From NCBI RefSeq assembly GCF_900111825.1, contig NZ_FOJM01000004.1, positions 65,361 through 129,360 on the forward strand: a stretch of 64,000 nt of DNA. Reading direction: 5' to 3'. Numbering within the stretch: position 1 is the stretch's first letter; every line of letters starts with the position of its first letter. A program made the position numbers and the translations under genes. The DNA is from Pedobacter suwonensis (GTDB lineage Bacteria > Bacteroidota > Bacteroidia > Sphingobacteriales > Sphingobacteriaceae). The notes under the pieces are model-generated. The model had not been told where the DNA came from. It saw nothing but the letters and a program-made list of their open reading frames with translations, and made no database searches. Shown here in pieces: positions 52,003-60,966 of the stretch.

Positions 52003-53796
52003 TTACCAGAATGGATTTTGAACAATTGAACGGTTTCTATCTAATTCATACTGCGTTATTGGCCACCAATAATAAGATTGGCGGAAAAGGTGAGGGGTCG
52101 CTGTAGGTACTCTTTTATAAAAATCATTACCATCCTTACTAATATCCATCCCATGCATGGTACCCATTACCTGTGGCGCAATTTTCCAGCGTCTGATGTC
52201 GTAAAAACGATGCCCCTCGTAAGCCAGCTCAATACGGCGTTCAGCCCAGATCTTACTGCGCATTGCAGCCTGACCAGCCGGGATGGCAACTTGTCCCGTA
52301 CCTCCGCCATAGGTTGGGATACCTGCCCGCTCTCTGATTGCATTAAGATAGTTGAGTATATCTGGGGCGCCAGGCTGGTACTCATTCAAGGCTTCGGCAT
52401 AATTAAGGTAGATCTCTCCAAGGCGAAAAAGAATAAGCGTTCTGGATTGTACCTGTCCGTTTCCGCCAGCGCCAACATTGGTTTGCCGCCCAACATTCTT
52501 GCGTATCAGATAGCCGGTTTTCGAAAAGTCTGTTGGATGTCCGTTTCTTCCATTAACACTCGATAAAAAGAAACTTATTGGTGCCGGAGCAGACATGGTG
52601 CCTCCTTGCCATATACTGTTATTGTATGTTACCCCATGATAAAATCTTGGCTCGCGATTAAGGTACATATTAGATACTTGTACACCAGAAACATTGGTAA
52701 AACCTGCCTCTGAATACAGCGATGATTCAGCAGGTATGAGGCCATCTGACATGAAATAGGAATCAACTATTTCCTGGGTAGGGGCCAATCCACACCATCC
52801 ACCCGCCTGTCTAGGTGTCGCGTGCACATCCCAACGAGCCAGATCGTTCGATTTTCTTACAAATATCTGCTCTGAATTCCAGCTGTTAAAAAACAAACCA
52901 TCCAGTGATTTTACCGGATCTCCTGAAGCATCCTTATAGAGACGATAAATATTCAGGTCGATAACGGCCTTAGCTGCATCTGCGGCCCGCTTCCATTTCA
53001 GAGCATCATAAGTTTGTGAAATTAATGGTGTCCCATCTTTACTCACAAAGGAACTAACTTCAGTGTTTCCATTGTACTGGGGACTGGCAGCATATAATAA
53101 TAATCTGGATTTTACAGCAAGTGCTATACCTTTGGTAATGCGGCCGAATTCAGCGTCACTCGTTTGCCCGTTACGTTGAGGTTGCAAAGGCAAAACAGCT
53201 GCAGCTTTATCTAACTCACTTGCCACATAACTCACGCAATCATCAAATTTACTCCTCGGTATTTGCATATCTGCAGCTACAGCGTCAGGAGGCGTTGCTT
53301 CTTCACCCATTAACACAACCGGGCCATACTGACGCATCAACAGGAAATAAAAGTATGCCCTTAAAAAACGGGCTTCAGCCTGATACTGGTCAATAAGTTG
53401 CTGTCCATTCAATGAACGGATCTCAATATTTTCATTAATGTGCTGCATGAAATAGGTTGCAGAACGAATACCCTGGTAATAATTACCCCAGCGGTCGAAA
53501 ATAACGTTTGAAGGGTTTAGATTTCCAATGTTAACCGGATAATTTGGACCACCTGCCCAGGTTAAATCAGCCTCGTCTGCACATCCAACCATCGGATAGC
53601 CATCTATCGCATTGGATTCATCTGGTACAAAACTATACACATTGGCTAAAAATGCTTCTGAAGATGCTTTTTTGCGAAATACCTCTTCAATGGTTATTCT
53701 ATCGTTAGGCACCTGATCCAGGAATTTTTTACAGCCCGTCAGCATCGTACCGCAACCTGCCAGTAGTACAATGATAAATTTCAATTGTTTCTTCAT
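52003..53796 (-). CDS. SusD/RagB-family nutrient-binding lipoprotein
   Basis: A 597-residue outer-surface lipoprotein. The signal ends at C22 (MLTGCKKFLDQVPND). SusD features: the TPR-like N-terminal half (QAEARFLRAYFYFLLMRQYGPVVL) and the C-terminal half with GEIYLNYAEALNEY, NAIRERAGIP and RRIELAYEGHRFYDIRRWK. It caps the SusC channel encoded just upstream and captures oligosaccharides. The substrate is not indicated by the sequence. Confidence 0.95.
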   Translation of the reverse strand: MKKQLKFIIVLLAGCGTMLTGCKKFLDQVPNDRITIEEVFRKKASSEAFLANVYSFVPDESNAIDGYPMVGCADEADLTWAGGPNYPVNIGNLNPSNVIFDRWGNYYQGIRSATYFMQHINENIEIRSLNGQQLIDQYQAEARFLRAYFYFLLMRQYGPVVLMGEEATPPDAVAADMQIPRSKFDDCVSYVASELDKAAAVLPLQPQRNGQTSDAEFGRITKGIALAVKSRLLLYAASPQYNGNTEVSSFVSKDGTPLISQTYDALKWKRAADAAKAVIDLNIYRLYKDASGDPVKSLDGLFFNSWNSEQIFVRKSNDLARWDVHATPRQAGGWCGLAPTQEIVDSYFMSDGLIPAESSLYSEAGFTNVSGVQVSNMYLNREPRFYHGVTYNNSIWQGGTMSAPAPISFFLSSVNGRNGHPTDFSKTGYLIRKNVGRQTNVGAGGNGQVQSRTLILFRLGEIYLNYAEALNEYQPGAPDILNYLNAIRERAGIPTYGGGTGQVAIPAGQAAMRSKIWAERRIELAYEGHRFYDIRRWKIAPQVMGTMHGMDISKDGNDFYKRVPTATPHLFRQSYYWWPITQYELDRNRSIVQNPFW

Positions 53797-53819
53797 CTTT
53801 ATGTCCTTAAATCAACTTA

Positions 53820-56800
53820 TTAAAAATTACACCTTAAACCCATATTGTAGGTTTTTAGCAATGGATATTGCGAACCCCTTCCGTCACCCAGCTCAACATC
53901 CCATAGTTTGAATTCACTTGTAGTTAACAAGTTGTAGCCAATGAAATAAATGTTCAGGTTTGATGCTCCAATTTTTTTCAACCATTTTTTGTTTGCGAAA
54001 TTGTAATTCAGTTCTACCGTTTGCAAACGTAAAAAGGAGCCGTTTTTAGTCCACCATGAACTCGTTTCGTAATTCATGTTATCATTTCCATATGTAATTC
54101 TTGGGTAGAGTGGGTTAGAGGCATTGTTTTGTGGTGTCCAGCGGTTGGTGATGGCACTGAATAAATTTCCGCGTTCGCCCCCAAGCCTGAATGGCTGGAA
54201 ACCATCACCATTGAGAAAAATATCAACATTACTGATGCCCTTGAACCATCCAGCTAAAGACCAGTTCTTCCATTTAAAAGTAGGTCCAAAGCCGTATACG
54301 ATTTCAGGAATACTTCCATAACCAATAGGTGCCTGATCGTAAGAATCAATTTTCCCATCGCCATTTAAATCTTTGTACTTAATATCTCCAGCCTTGTTAA
54401 TGCCTGTTTGATAAGGACTGTTAGCAACATCTTCATCAGATTTAAACAAACCTTCATCTATATAACCAAATCGTTGGCCTAACTTGCGCCCGATTCGCTG
54501 TTGCCATGGATAAGGCCATGGTGCATTTGCATCATCGATAACGATAGCCCTGTTCCAGTTGATGTTTCCCCTTATGCCAAGGGTAAAATCACCTAATCGC
54601 TTCTGGTAATCTACCGTTGCATCGATACCGGTATTGTTAACCTTGCCCAAATTTGCATAAGGCAGATTGGGAACCCCAACTGTTAATGGGACATCCCCAC
54701 GCTGCCTGAAAATTCCGTCCCTCTTCTCGCGGAATAAGTCTGCAACAATTGAAAGTTCGTCTTTAAATGCCTTTAGCTCAATACCTAAATTGTATTTAGT
54801 TGCCCGCTCCCAGGAAACGTCTACTGCATAATCTCCAAAATTTAATCCGTCAATGTTATTATTGGTGTTGTTTTGCCCATACGAGTATCCTCCCTGATTG
54901 GTAATGGTACTGATATAGGCAAAGCGGCGGCCTCCAATGTTACTGTTACCAACCGTACCATAAGAGAAGCGGAATTTCATGAAAGATAAAACGTCTTTGA
55001 TGGGTTCATAAAACTTTTCCTGCGAAACAACCCAGCCTAACCCGAAGGATGGGAAAAATCCGAACCTTTTTTCAGGTGCAAATGTTTCAGACCCGTTATA
55101 ACCAAAATTGACCTCAGCAAGGTATTTATTGTCGTAGGCATAAGTTAATCTACCTGCAAGACCCATATAACGGTATGGAATAGAGGTGATGAAGTCGCCA
55201 GCGAAGGCCTCCACCCGGTCAGATTGATTGTAAAGCACCATGGCACCAAAATCATGCGCTTTAATTTTTTTGGTGTAGTTGATGGCGCCTTCCATATAGA
55301 ACTGTCGGCTACCGCCATTTTCCCTGCCATATCCGAGATAGTTGGTGCCAATCTGGGTTTGATCAAATAAAAGATTACCATTCGCATCCCTGCCGGTTGC
55401 CAAAAAGCCATCGACGGTTTTTGATCTTGAAATTTTGTGGTTATTGTAGTTGTCATAAGAAAACATGCCAGTAACAGAAAGTCCATCTGTTAGGAACGAT
55501 AAATCCTGGGTAACCCTTAGGTTACTCCATAATTGTCCACGGAATTCAGTTGCATAGCCAGACTGAGTAAGTATGGTGTATGGATTACTTACATCAGCAG
55601 TACGGATTTTGGAGGCTAATCCATTAGAATATTGAATAGGGATGGTAACAGGCGTTAATACATAAGCTGCGTTAAAGATATTCCCAGTACCTGATCCCGG
55701 ATAGTTTCCATTACTTAACCATCCGGATACGCCAAAATCGACTTTAGTCGTTTTGGTAATGTCTAGCGTAAGATTGGAAGTGAAATTAAAGCGGCTGAAT
55801 TTTATCGATGAGTTGTAATTTGCCAATTCATCGGTTTTGAACATGCCGGTTTCATCATAGTAACCAACAGATAGATAATATTTAGCCTTTTCAGAACCGC
55901 CATTAGCATTTACCCTTAACCTGCGGTTATTACCGGTATTCTTAAGAATTGCATCAAACCAGTTCACGTTCGGATACAAATCCGGATCTGTCTGGTCGCG
56001 GGTGGCGGCAATGCGGGCAGCAGAATATCTTGGGTTGGGATCATTGGGGAAGCTGTTTCGGTAGCCTTCATTTGCGATTTCCATGTAAGTTACCCCGTCA
56101 GCAAATTCAGGTAGTTTGGTAAACTGTGTCAAACCCTGATCGTACTGCGCATTTATAGTCGCCTGGCCAACACGTCCTTTCTTAGTCTGGATAATGATCA
56201 CCCCATTCGCACCTCTTACCCCATAAAGTGCGGTAGCAGATGCATCTTTGAGTACGCTGAAACTGGCAATATCTTCCGGATCAATGTTATTGAAGGAACG
56301 TTCAACCCCGTCTACCAGTATTAAGGGAGAACTGCTTGTAAATGTCGAGATACCCCTGATGTAAATCTCGGAATTATCATAACCAGGTTCTCCACTGCGC
56401 TGAACGCCAACAATTCCTGCTACGCGACCTGCAACCAAATTAGAAATATTGGCTACCGGCTGCTTAAGATCATCTACCTTCACTGTACTCTGGGCACCAA
56501 TTGATGTGACTTTTTTCTGTGCTCCGAACGCAACAACAACAACTTCGTTTAAATCAGAAGTCTCTTCCTTTAAAGAAACTTCATAGCGGATTGGCGTTCC
56601 TAACCTGAGTTCGGTTGTTGTAAAGCCGGTCATCCGGAAAACCAGTATGTCACCTGAGGTAGCCTCAAGCCTGAATTCTCCATTAGTATCTGTTGTTGTT
56701 CCTTTTTTAGTCCCTTTAACAAGCACCGAAACCCCTGGGATTGGCTTTCCAAGTGTATCAGTTACCTTTCCCGTTATTTGGGCAAAGTTTTTTAAACTAC

Positions 56801-56981
56801 CGGACTTTTTATGGAGGGTTAAAGGCTTGGAGTCTGTTAGCACTCTTGCCAAGTTTGAAGCCTTGGCTAAAGGTGAAAGTATGAGCATCGCCACACATAG
56901 CGAAAGCGTAAACAGCAATTTTAGCCTTGATTCATCCCGAAAGATGAAAAACAGGCGATTTGTAAAAAATTTAGATTGCAT
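53820..56981 (-). CDS. SusC/RagA-family TonB-linked outer membrane protein
   Basis: A 1053-residue TonB-dependent porin. The signal region spans about residues 15-42. A CarboxypepD_reg-like domain follows (GKVTDTLGKPIPGVSVLVKG), then the plug (EVVVVAFGAQKKVTSIGAQS, with the SusC box DASATALYGVRGANGVIIIQTKKG) and a 22-strand barrel ending in CNF. It has no STN domain, so it is a transporter, not a FecR-type signalling receptor; control more likely comes from the divergent GntR gene. It pairs with the SusD gene 23 bases downstream. Confidence 0.95.
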   Translation of the reverse strand: MQSKFFTNRLFFIFRDESRLKLLFTLSLCVAMLILSPLAKASNLARVLTDSKPLTLHKKSGSLKNFAQITGKVTDTLGKPIPGVSVLVKGTKKGTTTDTNGEFRLEATSGDILVFRMTGFTTTELRLGTPIRYEVSLKEETSDLNEVVVVAFGAQKKVTSIGAQSTVKVDDLKQPVANISNLVAGRVAGIVGVQRSGEPGYDNSEIYIRGISTFTSSSPLILVDGVERSFNNIDPEDIASFSVLKDASATALYGVRGANGVIIIQTKKGRVGQATINAQYDQGLTQFTKLPEFADGVTYMEIANEGYRNSFPNDPNPRYSAARIAATRDQTDPDLYPNVNWFDAILKNTGNNRRLRVNANGGSEKAKYYLSVGYYDETGMFKTDELANYNSSIKFSRFNFTSNLTLDITKTTKVDFGVSGWLSNGNYPGSGTGNIFNAAYVLTPVTIPIQYSNGLASKIRTADVSNPYTILTQSGYATEFRGQLWSNLRVTQDLSFLTDGLSVTGMFSYDNYNNHKISRSKTVDGFLATGRDANGNLLFDQTQIGTNYLGYGRENGGSRQFYMEGAINYTKKIKAHDFGAMVLYNQSDRVEAFAGDFITSIPYRYMGLAGRLTYAYDNKYLAEVNFGYNGSETFAPEKRFGFFPSFGLGWVVSQEKFYEPIKDVLSFMKFRFSYGTVGNSNIGGRRFAYISTITNQGGYSYGQNNTNNNIDGLNFGDYAVDVSWERATKYNLGIELKAFKDELSIVADLFREKRDGIFRQRGDVPLTVGVPNLPYANLGKVNNTGIDATVDYQKRLGDFTLGIRGNINWNRAIVIDDANAPWPYPWQQRIGRKLGQRFGYIDEGLFKSDEDVANSPYQTGINKAGDIKYKDLNGDGKIDSYDQAPIGYGSIPEIVYGFGPTFKWKNWSLAGWFKGISNVDIFLNGDGFQPFRLGGERGNLFSAITNRWTPQNNASNPLYPRITYGNDNMNYETSSWWTKNGSFLRLQTVELNYNFANKKWLKKIGASNLNIYFIGYNLLTTSEFKLWDVELGDGRGSQYPLLKTYNMGLRCNF

Positions 56982-57702
56982 AATTTCTTTTAAAAAACGA
57001 TAAATTAGGTTTATTGATCTCAGTTTGGGCCAGACACGGCCTTTTACTTTTTTGCAGACGTGTGAGATTAAAACCCCAGCCTCGGCTACGCTTTTCTGTC
57101 CATGCTCATCGAAATGGTTTTCTGTAATTATTTTTAATCATAGTAATTGTTTATGGTTTGGTATTATTAAACTCTGGCGGTTATTGGGCTATTCTTTTGT
57201 TAGCGGTTGTTCGGTAGTGTAAACTGGAATTCGAGCGTGGGCGATCGGTTATGTTTCAATTAGTTTATTATGGATATTATGCTTAAAAGGCGTTAAAATG
57301 GGTTCAACATTACTGCTTGAATTGCATAAAAAAGAAAATGCGTTTCCATACAATGCCTTCGGCATTTTAGTTAGTGTATTCATATAGTTAATATTTGGTT
57401 ATTTTTATTGAGGCCAATATCCAGCGATTGAATTAAACTTCCATCCTCAACTGTCTGATAGATATTGTCGATTGTGCTTGTCTAAAACGTTTTATATTAA
57501 CAAGCTGCTGAATTGATTGCTCCATAGATATAGTATTTCTTACCTGTAGAGACCTGGCTCAGTCAAAAAAAAATCGGATAATTTTCCCCGAAGAAAATTT
57601 TGAAATCTCTTACCCCCATAAGGCTTTTTCATTTGTCACTTATAAAACCAAGTATAAATTCAAAGTCAGTTTCAGGAGAGTTCTGGATACAGGCGTCAAC
57701 AA
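56982..57702. other. Divergent regulatory region of the PUL
   Basis: 721 bases between the divergent SusC and GntR genes, with no credible gene inside. It should hold both promoters. A perfect palindrome TAAAACGTTTTA (57483-57494), loosely flanked by GCTTGT and ACAAGC, is the best operator candidate. An open frame at 57025-57222 is considered spurious. Confidence 0.5.
57483..57494. promoter_or_regulatory. Candidate operator palindrome
   Basis: TAAAACGTTTTA is a perfect 12-base palindrome with the AAACGTTT core seen in many LacI-type operators. It lies in the divergent gap controlled by a GntR-type HTH protein with a LacI-like sensor half. Binding is a guess from position and symmetry. Confidence 0.35.
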
Positions 57703-58734
57703 ATGATAATGAAGAATTATTTAAAATTTATAAAGCTTAACGAGGAATCCATTACCCCGAAATACCTGCAGATATACAATGCTTTTCTGGCTGCTGTAGA
57801 AAGCAATCAGTTAGAGGTTGATGATGTACTCCCATCTATTAATGATCTTAGCATTGCCCTAGATGTTGCCAGAAACACCGTGGAGCGGGCATACCGTCAG
57901 CTAAAGAATTTCGGTGTAGTCGACTCCGTTCCCGGCAAAGGTTATTATATCTGTAAGGTTGACTTTACCCATCCGATAAAAGTCTTGTTGCTATTTAACA
58001 AATTAAGTAACCATAAAAAAATCATTTACGATGCTTTGGTCGCCAGGCTGGGAGAATTCGGGGTGATTGATTTTTACATTTATAACAATGAAATTAATGT
58101 CTTCAGAAAAATTATTGAATCTAAAGCCGACTCATATGACAAGGTTGTTATCATACCGCACTTTTTTGATGAAGAGGAAAGCACCTATAAACTTATAGAA
58201 ACCATAAACAAAGATAAACTTGTTCTCGTTGACAAATTGATTAAGGAAGTCAACGGTGATTTTTGTGCCGTTTATGAAGATTTCCAAAAAGATATTTATG
58301 GTGCATTGGTAGAACTTAAAGATAGGCTCAATAATTATAAAACCATAAAAATCATATTTCCTGCAAACAGCTATTATTCTAAAAATATTTTGGAAGGTTT
58401 TATAAATTTTTGTGTACACCATTCCTTCGATTATGAAATTCTCTCCAATTTAAAAAATGAGGTGATGATGGAGGGTACCGTATATATTAATTTGAGAGAG
58501 GATGATCTTATAGAACTTATCGAACAGCTCATCTCCACCAACCTGGTGCTTGGCCAAAACGTAGGTATTATCTCATACAATGAAACGCCTATAAAAAAAA
58601 TAATTCTTAATGGTATAACTACAATTTCAACTGATTTTATGATGATGGGAGAGACAGCGGCAGATATGATCATGAGTGGATGTAAATCTCATGTATCTAT
58701 ACCTTTCAAAGTTACACAGCGAAATTCAGTATGA
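57703..58734 (+). CDS. GntR-type transcriptional regulator with sugar-sensor-like domain
   Basis: A 343-residue regulator. The winged helix is at about residues 15-85 (TPKYLQIYNAFLAAVESN, LPSINDLSIALDVARNTVERAYRQL, GVVDSVPGKGYYI), the classic GntR HTH. The remainder (about 90-335) has the alternating strand-helix layout of periplasmic-binding/LacI sensors. It is divergent from the SusC operon and is the likely local regulator, sensing a sugar or glycan product. The start at 57703 (an ATG two codons later is an alternative) makes little difference. Confidence 0.88.
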   Translation: MIMKNYLKFIKLNEESITPKYLQIYNAFLAAVESNQLEVDDVLPSINDLSIALDVARNTVERAYRQLKNFGVVDSVPGKGYYICKVDFTHPIKVLLLFNKLSNHKKIIYDALVARLGEFGVIDFYIYNNEINVFRKIIESKADSYDKVVIIPHFFDEEESTYKLIETINKDKLVLVDKLIKEVNGDFCAVYEDFQKDIYGALVELKDRLNNYKTIKIIFPANSYYSKNILEGFINFCVHHSFDYEILSNLKNEVMMEGTVYINLREDDLIELIEQLISTNLVLGQNVGIISYNETPIKKIILNGITTISTDFMMMGETAADMIMSGCKSHVSIPFKVTQRNSV

Positions 58735-58831
58735 TGTTTTGATGGGATAGTAGGTGACGGTTTATATTAATCATAATATATCTTTGTGGGTATGTTAGCG
58801 GCTAATTAAAACTGACGCTTAAAAAGGATAT

Positions 58832-58890
58832 AAGGCCGGTCTTTTCGTTGAGAAACGCTTTTGGTTGAAAGTGACTGGCCTTCCTTTTTT
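58832..58890 (+). terminator. Intrinsic terminator after the GntR gene
   Basis: AAGGCCGGTC and GACTGGCCTT pair with one G-U step over a 30-base loop and are followed by a T run (ccttttttt). The loop is long for an intrinsic terminator but the end is T-rich. It closes the regulator gene before the ECF promoter. Confidence 0.6.
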
Positions 58891-58973
58891 AATGTTACAC
58901 GAGTTAAATACACAGACGTAAAATTGAAAACCCGTATCGATGCGAACAGTAATGCCATTACAGACAGATAAGG

Positions 58974-59004
58974 TTGCGGGGTTGTTATGATATTGTTACA
59001 TTTG
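58974..59004 (+). promoter_or_regulatory. Bacteroidota-type promoter for the ECF operon
   Basis: A -33 TTG (58974-58976) is separated by 20 bases from TACATTTG (58997-59004), a good match to TTG-N19-21-TAnnTTTG. It lies 49 bases upstream of the sigma-factor start, so the ECF-FecR pair appears to be transcribed by the housekeeping sigma. Confidence 0.6.
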
Positions 59005-59053
59005 ATTACGGTGAATACTCAGCCTGATTTGCGATTCAACAAAACGTTATCGA

Positions 59054-59629
59054 ATGACCAAATATAACGCAGCTACGGATACTCAGCTTTTGGACTTGTT
59101 AAAGTCCGGGAACCGTTGTGCTTATGCTGAGCTTTATCAGCGGTATTTTGGAATACTTTACGTTCATGCCCGCAAACGACTCAAAAATACACAGGAAGCT
59201 GAAGACGTTGTTCAAGAGATTTTTGTAGACTTATGGTCTGGCGCCCAATCTATTAATATTCACACCAGTTTATCCAGTTATTTAATTACCTGCACCAGAA
59301 ATAAAATATTAAACCTTATTTCACGCACTGGTTTCCAGGAAAAGTACAAAATATCATTGGCTGTAACTGAAAAATTTGAGTCCCAGACGGATCATCTGGT
59401 GCGGGCACGTCAGCTCTCAGCGCTCATTGCCAAAGAAATTGAGTGTCTGCCTCCAAAAATGAAGCGCGTATTTTTAATGAGCAGATCTGAACACCTGACT
59501 TATATTGAAATAGCAAAGGACTTAAATATTACAGAGCAATCTGTAAGGAGCCATGTTAAAAATGCCCTTAAGGTTTTAAGATTTAGGCTGGGCCTGTTCT
59601 TCTACATTGTTTTGTATTTTATAAAATAA
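59054..59629 (+). CDS. ECF-type RNA polymerase sigma factor
   Basis: A 191-residue sigma-70 family protein of the Bacteroidota ECF type. Region 2 has LYQRYFGILYVHARKRLKNTQEAEDVVQEIFVDLW, and region 4 has LPPKMKRVFLMSRSEHLTYIEIAKDLNITEQSVRSHV. It drives the downstream receptor operon when released by the FecR anti-sigma factor. The last 15 residues are strongly hydrophobic (FFYIVLYFI), as in several Bacteroidota ECFs. Confidence 0.93.
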   Translation: MTKYNAATDTQLLDLLKSGNRCAYAELYQRYFGILYVHARKRLKNTQEAEDVVQEIFVDLWSGAQSINIHTSLSSYLITCTRNKILNLISRTGFQEKYKISLAVTEKFESQTDHLVRARQLSALIAKEIECLPPKMKRVFLMSRSEHLTYIEIAKDLNITEQSVRSHVKNALKVLRFRLGLFFYIVLYFIK

Positions 59630-59692
59630 TTCGATTTCTCTACCCCTATACCATTTACTTAATTGTCTATAAGATATAAGCGATAATTATTT

Positions 59693-60814
59693 ATGCCTGA
59701 ATATAATATTAATGATTTACTGAAAAAGTTTCGTCAAGGTACAATCCTTCCTGAAGAACAGGCATTCCTGGAAACCTGGTATCTCAACTGGAATTCTGAT
59801 AATCAGCATTTCACGGAGGACGAGATAAATGCTGCGAAAAGCAAAGTCTGGTTAGCGCTGAATTCTCCGGTGCACAGGCTTAAGCCTTGGTATTGGCTGT
59901 CTGCCGTTGCAGGTATTTTGCTATTCATTATCGTATTTTGGTTCTATAAAGAAAGAATTGATAGTCCTCGCACAAATTTAGTTGTTAAAAAAGCACGTAC
60001 AGACTTCAAACCCGGAGGGAACAAAGCCATATTAACATTGGCCAATGGGGAAGAGGTTTCACTGGGAAACCCCGCGAAAGGCGAAGTTGCAAGTCAAGGC
60101 ACTGTACAGGTGACGGAAACAGAAACCGGAAAATTGGTATACAAAGGGCGTAAAGAAATTTCGGAAGCAGTAATGATAAACAAATTGACCACCCCGCGTG
60201 GCGGTGAATATCAGTTGGTATTATCTGACGGAACCAAGGTTTGGCTGAATGCAGCTTCATCCATAAGTTTTCCGGCCGCATTTGAAGGTAATTATCGAAA
60301 AGTTTCTATAACCGGCGAAGTATATTTTGAGGTTGCCCATGATAAAAAGAAACCTTTTTTAGTCACCGCAAGAGAACAGGAAATTTCTGTCCTGGGTACC
60401 CATTTTAACATTAGTGCCTATCAGGATGATGAATTTGTTACCACCTCGCTGATCTCGGGGGCAGTGCGTGTTAAAAACTTAAAAACTAAAGTGGAAAAGT
60501 CAATACAGCCCGGGCAAAGCGCAACAACTTCCTCCGCAAATGATGATGTATTGATTCATGCAATAGATAAGGACGAGATATTGTCATGGAAAAATGGCTA
60601 TTTTCAGTTTGACAATCAAAATGTCTACAGCATTATGAAAGTTTTGAGCAGGTGGTACAATGTAGATGTTCAGTTCCTGAGCGATAAAAATACAGAACAC
60701 TTTGGCGGAACTTTTTCCAGAGGAAAGCAGCTTTCAGAAATATTAGCAAATTTGGAAAAATTGGGAAATGTTCATTTCACTATAACCCCAAAGAAGGTAA
60801 TCGTCACCGATTAA
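59693..60814 (+). CDS. FecR-family anti-sigma factor
   Basis: A 373-residue anti-sigma protein. The cytosolic N-terminus binds the ECF. One membrane helix lies at about residues 64-86 (PWYWLSAVAGILLFIIVFWF). The FecR domain spans about 160-260 (LTTPRGGEYQLVLSDGTKVWLNAASSISFP, GEVYFEVAHD), and the C-terminal DUF4974 domain (about 300-370) likely contacts the STN domain of the receptor encoded next. It sits 63 bases after the sigma gene. Confidence 0.93.
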   Translation: MPEYNINDLLKKFRQGTILPEEQAFLETWYLNWNSDNQHFTEDEINAAKSKVWLALNSPVHRLKPWYWLSAVAGILLFIIVFWFYKERIDSPRTNLVVKKARTDFKPGGNKAILTLANGEEVSLGNPAKGEVASQGTVQVTETETGKLVYKGRKEISEAVMINKLTTPRGGEYQLVLSDGTKVWLNAASSISFPAAFEGNYRKVSITGEVYFEVAHDKKKPFLVTAREQEISVLGTHFNISAYQDDEFVTTSLISGAVRVKNLKTKVEKSIQPGQSATTSSANDDVLIHAIDKDEILSWKNGYFQFDNQNVYSIMKVLSRWYNVDVQFLSDKNTEHFGGTFSRGKQLSEILANLEKLGNVHFTITPKKVIVTD

Positions 60815-60966
60815 TCCACAAACCAATCATATTAGAAAGGAGGAATTTCTGAAAAAAAATAACTAACTCATTAAACCAGGAACGTTGCGACCGTCCCTGG
60901 CAGATGACTATAATTAGCCTAACAGGTAAATAAACCGACAACAGTTTAACTAAACCCATTAACCAA

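Noticed and set aside
57025..57222. 65-residue frame in the divergent PUL gap
   Set aside because: Cys/Phe-rich random-looking translation in a region expected to hold promoters.
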